Below, in pieces: positions 32,895 to 39,169 of a stretch of 45,841 bases of DNA (its first letter is position 1; each line of letters starts with the position of its first letter). The notes under the pieces were generated by a model. It searched no databases. It saw only the letters and a program-made list of their open reading frames with translations, and had not been told where the DNA came from. The translations under genes and the position numbers were made by a program. Source of the DNA: a virus; IMG/VR virus record IMGVR_UViG_3300047998_000075, positions 1 to 45,841 of that record. One strand, written 5' to 3'.

Positions 32895-33969
32895 GTACGA
32901 CTATATTATTGTTGGTGCTGGGTTTTTTGGTTCAATATGTGCTAATGAACTCACCAAGATGGGTAAACGTGTACTTGTTTTAGAAAAACGAGACCACATT
33001 GGTGGTAACGTGTATACCGAAGAACGAGATGGTGTTCATATTCACAAATATGGTGCTCATATTTTTCATACCAATGATAAGTCAGTTTGGGACTACATAA
33101 ATCAGTTCGCAGAATTCAGACAATACGCACATAGTGTTGTAGCTAACTACAAAGGTGAGATTTATACCCTACCATTCAACATGAATACATTCAATCAAAT
33201 GTGGGGTGTGACTACTCCATACGAAGCAAAGAAAAAGATTGAAGAACAAAGATTCAATGGTAAGGTTACTAATCTTGAAGAACAAGCACTTTCATTAGTA
33301 GGTAAGGATATATATGAAAAATTGATAAAGGGGTATACTGAGAAGCAATGGAGAAAACCTGCTACTGAGTTACCACCCTCTATCATAAAGAGACTTCCAG
33401 TTCGGTTTACTTACAACAACAACTATTTCAACGATAAATACCAAGGTATTCCAATTGGTGGATACACTCAGATATTTGAAAAAATGTTGGATGGTATTGA
33501 TGTCAAATTAGGTGTTGATTATCTTTCCGAAAAGGGCAAGTGGGATGTAATGGCTGATAAGGTAATTTATACAGGTCCAATAGATAAGTACTTTAACTAT
33601 GAGTTTGGTGATTTAGAATACAAATCAGTTGAATGGGATACTATGAAAATTAACTCAGACAACTACCAAGGATGTGCCGTGATGAATTATACGGATGATG
33701 TCTCATTTACTCGTATCCTTGAACACAAATACTTTGATGACCAAAATCAAAAGGTATCGTGGGTTAGTATGGAATTCCCAAAGGAATACAAACGTGGTGT
33801 TGAACCATTCTATCCAGTTAACGATGATGTTAACAACGAAAAATATAGAAAATACAAACAACTAGCTGATAACGATAAAGTCATATTTGGTGGTAGACTC
33901 GCAGAGTACAAATACTATGATATGCATCAAGTAATCGCTTCGGCATTAAATAAGGTAAATAAATTATGA
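32887..33969 (+). CDS. glf: UDP-galactopyranose mutase
   Basis: Flavoenzyme that interconverts UDP-galactopyranose and UDP-galactofuranose. 360 residues, close to bacterial Glf (about 370-390). The FAD dinucleotide site is YIIVGAGFFGSICANEL near the N terminus, followed by LVLEKRDHIGGNVYT and HKYGAHIFHTND, which is diagnostic for this family. YTEKQWRKPATELPPSIIKRLPVR carries the substrate-binding Trp/Arg region, and VIYTGPIDKYF and FGGRLAEYKYYDMHQVI complete the fold. It overlaps the GT2 gene by 8 bases and the next gene by 4. Phage-encoded Glf suggests synthesis of a galactofuranose glycan for virion decoration or host surface change. Confidence 0.93.
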   Translation: MSKYDYIIVGAGFFGSICANELTKMGKRVLVLEKRDHIGGNVYTEERDGVHIHKYGAHIFHTNDKSVWDYINQFAEFRQYAHSVVANYKGEIYTLPFNMNTFNQMWGVTTPYEAKKKIEEQRFNGKVTNLEEQALSLVGKDIYEKLIKGYTEKQWRKPATELPPSIIKRLPVRFTYNNNYFNDKYQGIPIGGYTQIFEKMLDGIDVKLGVDYLSEKGKWDVMADKVIYTGPIDKYFNYEFGDLEYKSVEWDTMKINSDNYQGCAVMNYTDDVSFTRILEHKYFDDQNQKVSWVSMEFPKEYKRGVEPFYPVNDDVNNEKYRKYKQLADNDKVIFGGRLAEYKYYDMHQVIASALNKVNKL

Positions 33970-34535
33970 TTATAGTAGACGATTTTATAAAAGACGAATC
34001 ACTTCTAAACGAATTACAGGACGACCAATCATTCTTTAATGAGAATGGTAAGTATATGTGGTGGGGCGGCCCATGGACATCACCTGCTGAGTCTTTGAAA
34101 GAAAGACTTATAGAGGAAATATGGATAAGAAACTCACCATGGGACTTTCCAAGGTATAATCCTATAACACTAACCGGATTTGAATATTGGACAGGTAGAT
34201 ACTCCTCAGATACACAACACCCATCTACCTTAGATATGCACTTAGACAAAGACGAGAAACTTTGGCAAGACACCATAAATACAGGCGCACCAATATTATC
34301 AATACCAATTATAGGTAGTGTGTTTTATCCAATAGAAATGGATATTGATGGTGGGTATCTCGAAATATTCAGTAATGGGCCCGATAAACAACCAGAACGA
34401 GTAGCTGCAAAACATAATAGATTAATTATATTCCCTGCAGGTGAACACCCACATAGAGTTACCGAGGTTACACGTGGTACTCGTAGTGCTATTGCTATCA
34501 ACTTATGGAATAATATTCCAGATGGTTTGAAATAA
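33966..34535 (+). CDS. 2OG-Fe(II) oxygenase
   Basis: 189 residues. The metal and cosubstrate set is complete: H92-L-D94 (DMHLDKD), distal H163 (HPHRVTEV) and R173 ten residues later (GTRSAIAINL). MDIDGGYLEIF forms the usual central strand. It resembles prolyl/lysyl-type hydroxylases and the C-terminal half of the fusion protein at 523-2199, though not closely. It is coupled to glf by an ATGA overlap, so it may modify a glycan-bearing protein or the sugar product. It ends this operon; the next promoter overlaps its 3' end. Confidence 0.8.
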   Translation: MIIVDDFIKDESLLNELQDDQSFFNENGKYMWWGGPWTSPAESLKERLIEEIWIRNSPWDFPRYNPITLTGFEYWTGRYSSDTQHPSTLDMHLDKDEKLWQDTINTGAPILSIPIIGSVFYPIEMDIDGGYLEIFSNGPDKQPERVAAKHNRLIIFPAGEHPHRVTEVTRGTRSAIAINLWNNIPDGLK

Positions 34536-34536
34536 A

Positions 34537-34568
34537 TTAGGATATATAAAAATAAAATCGTATATTAA
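34537..34568 (+). promoter_or_regulatory. Bacteroidetes-type promoter, near-leaderless
   Basis: TTAG (34537-34540, one mismatch to TTTG), 20 bases, TATATTAA (34561-34568). The ATG at 34573 is only four bases further, so the transcript should start at or next to the start codon. Confidence 0.55.
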
Positions 34569-34572
34569 TAGT

Positions 34573-34995
34573 ATGAAAAATCAGTTACAACAACTTTGGG
34601 ACTTCCAAAGTATATATGACCAAACACGAAATACAAAGCCTACATTAATTGAGCCAGATGACTACTATCTTAGATATCGTTTGGGTAAAGAAGAGTTGGT
34701 GGAGTATTTAGATGCTTGTAATTCAGATGACATTATCGAGGTAACCGATGCACTTGCTGACCAACTATACATCCTTTTGGGGACTATGGTTGCTCACGGG
34801 ATGCAGGGAATTATCGAGGATGTATTCAATGAGGTTCATCGTTCCAATATGTCAAAGTTGGGTGAAGATGGTAAACCCATCTATCGTGAAGATGGTAAAG
34901 TTCTAAAAGGACCTAACTTTTCAAAACCCAACATTGAACAATTCTTGACTGCCAGTCAAAGTCAATTGGAAATCTCTTTTGATGAGAAGGTTTAA
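34573..34995 (+). CDS. MazG-like / PRA-PH-type NTP pyrophosphohydrolase
   Basis: 140 residues. LGKEELVEYLDACNSDDIIEVTDALADQLYILLGTMVAHGM near residues 37-77 has the 'EExxE ... ExxDxxxD' metal set of all-alpha NTP pyrophosphohydrolases. The C-terminal FNEVHRSNMSKLGEDGKPIY and REDGKVLKGPNFSKPN match the phosphoribosyl-ATP pyrophosphohydrolase-like branch common in Bacteroidetes and their phages. The likely role is cleaving a nucleoside triphosphate, either house-cleaning or supplying/removing precursors linked to base modification. It is the first gene after a near-leaderless promoter; the next gene starts one base after its stop. Confidence 0.85.
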   Translation: MKNQLQQLWDFQSIYDQTRNTKPTLIEPDDYYLRYRLGKEELVEYLDACNSDDIIEVTDALADQLYILLGTMVAHGMQGIIEDVFNEVHRSNMSKLGEDGKPIYREDGKVLKGPNFSKPNIEQFLTASQSQLEISFDEKV

Positions 34996-34996
34996 G

Positions 34997-35200
34997 ATGG
35001 CGTTACGAGGAGAGTCACACCCACAACATAAACTTACGGAAGACCAAGTAAAGTCTATTCGTCAGTTATGGGCGGTGGGACACCGAAACACCAAAGTACT
35101 GGCTCGAAACAATGGTGTATCACCCGCTAACATTCGTAGAATAGTAAGGGGAGAAACTTGGACACATATTCTTTTTGGAGAATTTAATGATTATCAATGA
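34997..35200 (+). CDS. Small HTH DNA-binding protein
   Basis: 67 residues from the ATG at 34997, one base after the previous stop; an upstream ATG at 34979 would re-read the previous gene's end. ESHPQHKLTEDQVKSIRQLW followed by NTKVLARNNGVSPANIRRIV and RGETWTHI is a helix-turn-helix of the type attached to HNH homing endonucleases ('GExHPxxKLTxxxVxxIRxLxxxG...LAxxxGVSxxxIxxIxxGxTWxH'). No nuclease domain is present, so it is either a remnant or a stand-alone regulator. The stop overlaps the first Mom-like gene (ATGA), which suggests co-regulation. Confidence 0.75.
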   Translation: MALRGESHPQHKLTEDQVKSIRQLWAVGHRNTKVLARNNGVSPANIRRIVRGETWTHILFGEFNDYQ

Positions 35201-35958
35201 AAGTAGAGGGTAAGGTATATTTTAATCCATCTAAATTTTCAGTAAGACCGATTTCAAAATCAGTCGCGAAAGACATAGTAGTAAATTACCATTATGCTGG
35301 AATTTGGACAAAAGTATCTTATGCATTGGGTTTGTTTTATGAATCCGATGAAGAACATCAGTTTTTCAGTGGTGTAAATGAGAAGTTAGTCGGAGTAGCT
35401 ACGTATGGTGACCCCATAGGTAGGCATTCTGGCGCGTCTATTTCTGAACATATTGACCGAACTGAGGTATTTGAACTTACCAGATTATTTGTATTTGATG
35501 GATATGGGTGTAATATAGAAAGTTGGTTTGTAGGTCAGACCTTCAAGTGGTTACGTAAAAATACTCCACATATTAAGGCACTTATCTCATACTCTGACCC
35601 TAAAGTAGGCCATAAGGGAACAATTTATATGTCTACAAATTGGATTTATCAAGGTAATCGTATCAGACCAAACGATTCGTGGTTATTTAGATGGGAAGAT
35701 GGTGGTGAATGGACTCATTCACGTACATCGTTCGTAAAGTTTGGTACTAACAATCCTACCAAAATACAAGAAATGACATCAACGCCATTTTGGATTAAAA
35801 AAGAACTACGTAAACATAGATACGTTTATATTTTGGATAAGTCAAAAAAAAGTCGTATATTGAAGTCACTAAAATACCCATCATTACCCTATCCAACGGA
35901 AAATGAGGAATTCAAAGAAGAAATATACAAATTAGACCCAATTGAAAGAAGCAAATAA
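35197..35958 (+). CDS. Mom-like DNA modification protein 1 (GNAT-like fold)
   Basis: 253 residues (Mu Mom is about 240). The family block starts at residue 93: ELTRLFVFDGYGCNIESWFV, then FKWLRKNTPHIKALISYSDP and GHKGTIYMSTNWIYQG, matching the Mom pattern 'ELxRLxxxDxxxxNxES ... LKxxxPxIxxLISYADxxxGHxGTIYxATNWxYxG'. The N-terminal NYHYAGIW and the later WTHSRTSF plus KKELRKHRYVYIL also fit. Mu Mom is an acetyltransferase-fold enzyme that converts adenine in DNA to a methylcarbamoyl derivative, blocking restriction. It overlaps the HTH gene by four bases and the second Mom-like gene by 17. Confidence 0.8.
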   Translation: MKVEGKVYFNPSKFSVRPISKSVAKDIVVNYHYAGIWTKVSYALGLFYESDEEHQFFSGVNEKLVGVATYGDPIGRHSGASISEHIDRTEVFELTRLFVFDGYGCNIESWFVGQTFKWLRKNTPHIKALISYSDPKVGHKGTIYMSTNWIYQGNRIRPNDSWLFRWEDGGEWTHSRTSFVKFGTNNPTKIQEMTSTPFWIKKELRKHRYVYILDKSKKSRILKSLKYPSLPYPTENEEFKEEIYKLDPIERSK

Positions 35959-36736
35959 GACATACGTAGACACGTCACGTGTTACAATTCGTGAGATTGG
36001 TAAGGCAACCGCAAAAGAGATGATTGTTACTTACCACTATTCTCATGCTTGGACGATGTGTAGATACGCTCTTGGGATATTCTATGAAACTAATAAGAAA
36101 GACGTATTAGGTAATTCAGAACAACTAATTGGATGTTTAGTATATGGGTATCCAGTAGGTAGGTCAGCAATCAAGTCAGTTATTGATGGGTTAGAGAAAG
36201 ACCAATGTTTGGAGTTGACACGATTGTTTATACACGATGGGTATGGGTCTAATATCGAGTCATACGCTATGGGTCAATCATTCCAATGGATTAAGGAGAA
36301 TGCTCCTAATATCAAGATGTTACTCAGTTACGCTGACCCCGAACAATTACATTTAGGTGGTATCTACCAAGCAACAAATTGGTTATACCAAGATTGTCGT
36401 GATATTCAACTGATGCCAAACTATTCTATATCAATCCAAGATAATCCACATAAGTGGATACACTCACGGACTGTATTCTCACGTTGGGGGTCTCATAATT
36501 TAGACCATCTAAAAACTCAAATGGGTAAGGAGAACATAAAAGAGTTTTGGAGAAAGAAGGAGTCTGCTAAACACCGATACATCCAAGTATTGGGTCAGAA
36601 CAAATCAGAGAAACGTAAGTTGACTAAACAACTCAAACACAAAGTCAGTCCATATCCTAAAGACGCAAGTGAGTTCCTATCAGAGGTAGTCAGACACGAA
36701 ACATTCGAGCCAGAAAATAAAGTAAGTTTTTGGTAA
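35942..36736 (+). CDS. Mom-like DNA modification protein 2 (TTG start)
   Basis: 264 residues. The TTG at 35942 is supported by direct alignment with the upstream paralog (MKEANKTYVDTSRVTIREIG against MKVEGKVYFNPSKFSVRPIS). The core starts at residue 91: ELTRLFIHDGYGSNIESYAM, FQWIKENAPNIKMLLSYADP and HLGGIYQATNWLYQ, then KWIHSRTVFSRWG and a basic KKESAKHRYIQVL. Both copies keep the same conserved residues, so neither looks decayed. The 17-base overlap and weak start codon point to translation coupled to copy 1 at a set ratio, perhaps a heteromeric enzyme or two specificities. Confidence 0.8.
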   Translation: MKEANKTYVDTSRVTIREIGKATAKEMIVTYHYSHAWTMCRYALGIFYETNKKDVLGNSEQLIGCLVYGYPVGRSAIKSVIDGLEKDQCLELTRLFIHDGYGSNIESYAMGQSFQWIKENAPNIKMLLSYADPEQLHLGGIYQATNWLYQDCRDIQLMPNYSISIQDNPHKWIHSRTVFSRWGSHNLDHLKTQMGKENIKEFWRKKESAKHRYIQVLGQNKSEKRKLTKQLKHKVSPYPKDASEFLSEVVRHETFEPENKVSFW

Positions 36737-36738
36737 AT

Positions 36739-36793
36739 TTAACAATTCTTTAACAATATAATTTGGATAATTAAAATATTATTCGTATATTAG
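36739..36793 (+). promoter_or_regulatory. Bacteroidetes-type promoter with TTAACA element for nuclease operon
   Basis: TTAACAATTCTTTAACAATA from 36739, TTTG 36762-36765, 20 bases, TATATTAG 36786-36793. It separates the nuclease fusion gene transcriptionally from the Mom-like pair. Confidence 0.75.
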
Positions 36794-36801
36794 TAGGGTA
36801 A

Positions 36802-36827
36802 TGATTGAGGTCGGAGTACCTTAATCA
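36802..36827 (+). promoter_or_regulatory. 5' leader hairpin upstream of ParB-nuclease gene
   Basis: TGATTGAGGT (36802-36811) and ACCTTAATCA (36818-36827) form a 10-bp stem with one G-T pair and a CGGAGT loop. It begins about 9 bases after the -7 box, at or near the 5' end of the mRNA. It could stabilise the transcript or control the nuclease gene. No T run follows, so it is not a terminator. Confidence 0.65.
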
Positions 36828-36848
36828 GTAATGTTTAAATGAAAAAAT

Positions 36849-38030
36849 ATGTTAGAAGTTAAAAAGAAAAAGGGTAAGATGATGATTAACCCATCACAAC
36901 TTAAACCCAATCCTAAAAATGCTCATTTGTACAGTAACAAAGAGAAGGAATCAAAAAAGCAAGCAGAAATAGCAGAAACCTACAAAGAACGAATTTCTGA
37001 TAAAAAAGTTCCCAACATCCAACCTGTGTTAATCCATAAAGATGGGTTGATTGATTCTGGCCATACTAGATATGAGGCGGCTAAAATCGTAGGCTGTGAT
37101 TTATGGTGTGAATATACTGATGCGGAATATCCAAGTGATGATAAACCATTTAGTACTTTAGTGGATTTAGCCGTAAGTAATGTTAGGCGAGAAGTTTCAC
37201 ATTCAGATAGACTGAGTGAATTTATAGAGTTCAATAATGCATATGTAACAGAATTTGGTATCGCTCGACCTGCTAAAGATGAAAATATACATCTTAAACA
37301 AATGGGTACTAGTCGAAAAACTATAAAAGAGTTGATTGATATCAAAAACAACAAACCTGAATTGTTACAAAAATGTGATTCTGGTGAAATGGCAGTTAAT
37401 TTTGCTTGGAAAGAAGCCACAGGTAGAAATAAAGTTAAGGTTACCGCATCTAATAATCCTAATAGAGATTGGAGTGAGATTTATGAAGATTCATTCTTTA
37501 CAAATATGGTGAATCGAGCTTTTAATACAATCAAACAAATGATGGCTTTGACTGTTAACATCAATGGTGTAGACTATCCCCCAGTTATGGACTTTACAAA
37601 AGGTACTATTGCTGGTAACATTTCTCATTTGCTGGAAACTATTGGTGCTGAATTATTAAAAAGTGAGGGACATGATGTGAAGTGTGCTAGTGGCCATCCC
37701 ACCGACCCTGATATATATCATAATGATATTGATGATAAGGTTGAGATTAAGGTTACTAACTTTAAGGGTAATTCTACTACTTGGAAAGGTGGTATGGGGA
37801 TTAGAGAAGGTCAATATATTTTAATGACTTATGATGAACATATTGAGAGACTGTGTTTAATATTCACTAAGTTAGATGCTAATGATTGGAAATCAGCTGG
37901 TATCGGTGGCCACACATTACCAATTTCAAATGTTTGGAACAACCACAAAGATGATGTTGGGTTCAGAATTATCTATGGTGATGTTTTCGAAAACAATGGT
38001 AAGGTTGAATTACAATTAAGTAAATATTAA
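36849..38030 (+). CDS. ParB-like domain fused to PD-(D/E)XK nuclease
   Basis: 393 residues in two domains. Residues about 13-85 form a ParB/Srx-type domain: NPKNAHLYS, IQPVLIHKDGLIDSGHTRYEAAKIVGC with D69-S-G-H-T-R74, the ParB 'xxGxxRxxAxxxxG' site. Residues about 230-393 form a restriction-endonuclease-like fold: helix GNISHLLETIGAELLKSEGH, then TDPDIYHND with P287-D288, and VEIKVTNFKG with E299-I-K301, giving PD-x(10)-E-x-K, followed by GQYILMTYDE. The N-terminal codon is taken as the ATG at 36849; ATGs further in (MM at about residue 11) would also keep the ParB part. It lies directly after two Mom-like genes and shares an operon with the GT-B gene and gp43. Confidence 0.75.
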   Translation: MLEVKKKKGKMMINPSQLKPNPKNAHLYSNKEKESKKQAEIAETYKERISDKKVPNIQPVLIHKDGLIDSGHTRYEAAKIVGCDLWCEYTDAEYPSDDKPFSTLVDLAVSNVRREVSHSDRLSEFIEFNNAYVTEFGIARPAKDENIHLKQMGTSRKTIKELIDIKNNKPELLQKCDSGEMAVNFAWKEATGRNKVKVTASNNPNRDWSEIYEDSFFTNMVNRAFNTIKQMMALTVNINGVDYPPVMDFTKGTIAGNISHLLETIGAELLKSEGHDVKCASGHPTDPDIYHNDIDDKVEIKVTNFKGNSTTWKGGMGIREGQYILMTYDEHIERLCLIFTKLDANDWKSAGIGGHTLPISNVWNNHKDDVGFRIIYGDVFENNGKVELQLSKY

Positions 38031-39169
38031 TGAGTTTTTGGGAATCAGTAGATTACAAAAATGCTAGGAAAGTATTGGTAATCCCGAATATTACAAATTC
38101 ATCTAATATTGAGAAAGACTCGTTTATTGATGTGATACATAATCATATCAAGGCATTGGATAATTGTGGTGAATACTATTGGAATGTATTAGTACCAAAA
38201 GGTAAGGTTACCAAGAAACTAAATCTACCAAATGTAAAGCAGATTGAGATTCACATTCCAGGTGATATGATGAATCAACGTTCATTCCCCTCGGTAGATT
38301 TAATCAAAGTGTTAAAAGATGTTGAGTATGATGTAATATACTCTCATTTACCAGATTGGCCTCAAGTGGGTAGGTATGCTAGGTGGGGTACTAAGATAAT
38401 TGGATATTCACATTGGTTTGAAGGTTCAAAGTATCTACCTTGTAATGGTGTGGATAGACGAGATGGTAAGGCTAAGTGGTTATGGTTACCAGTTGAACTA
38501 ATGGGTATCTCTCAGATGGATACGTGTTACCTAAATACCCAAGACCAAAAGAACCGAGTCCTTGATGAGGCTAGATTGATGTTCAATGAAGACTTTGTTA
38601 GTAAGTTGGATGATATTTTAACAGTGTGGAACTTAGGTGTACCACAAGACAAAATCGTGACTGAGGTAAAGGATAGTAAAGATAACATCATAGTATTCAA
38701 TCATAGACCAGCCGCATACAAGGGGTATCCAAAGTTTATTGAGCTGATGGAAGAGTATCGTAATCAGCGACAAGACTTTACGGTATGGATTCCACAATTA
38801 AGTGGTAAGATACCATTCGCTTGGATTGATAACACGAAAGTACCAAAACACGAATACTACCAACGACTTCAAAATTGTAAGGTAGGTGTTCAGATGAAAC
38901 AAACCAACTATGGGTGGTCGGTAAGTGGTACTGATTGTATGATGAATGGTACACCTATGATATGGCACGATTCTGATTGTTATCATGAAATTGATACTGA
39001 TGGGATGTTCTTTAAAACAAAGAAGGAATTCTTTCAACACTTAGATAATATCTTGGATGATGACACATTCAGACAAGAACGAGACAATATGTCACTTCAG
39101 AGAGCAACGGAACTATCTTTGAATGAAGATATAATGATTAAAGAACTACATAAACAATTGACTGATTAA
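38030..39169 (+). CDS. GT-B fold glycosyltransferase, possibly DNA-directed
   Basis: 379 residues with GT-B layout. The N-terminal domain starts KVLVIPNITNSSNIEKDSF and includes YDVIYSHLPDWPQVGRYARWG. The linker and C-terminal domain have IVFNHRPAAYKGYPKFIELM (start of a donor-binding Rossmann fold), YYQRLQNCKVGVQMKQT and SVSGTDCMMNGTPMIWHDSDCY, a GT4-like 'S-x-x-E' region altered to a TDCMMNGTP form. The start overlaps the nuclease stop by one base and the stop overlaps the gp43 start by one base. T4 encodes GT-B DNA glucosyltransferases, and this gene's position between a putative modification module and the polymerase makes a DNA target possible, but protein or glycan targets are equally open. 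Confidence 0.7.
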   Translation: MSFWESVDYKNARKVLVIPNITNSSNIEKDSFIDVIHNHIKALDNCGEYYWNVLVPKGKVTKKLNLPNVKQIEIHIPGDMMNQRSFPSVDLIKVLKDVEYDVIYSHLPDWPQVGRYARWGTKIIGYSHWFEGSKYLPCNGVDRRDGKAKWLWLPVELMGISQMDTCYLNTQDQKNRVLDEARLMFNEDFVSKLDDILTVWNLGVPQDKIVTEVKDSKDNIIVFNHRPAAYKGYPKFIELMEEYRNQRQDFTVWIPQLSGKIPFAWIDNTKVPKHEYYQRLQNCKVGVQMKQTNYGWSVSGTDCMMNGTPMIWHDSDCYHEIDTDGMFFKTKKEFFQHLDNILDDDTFRQERDNMSLQRATELSLNEDIMIKELHKQLTD

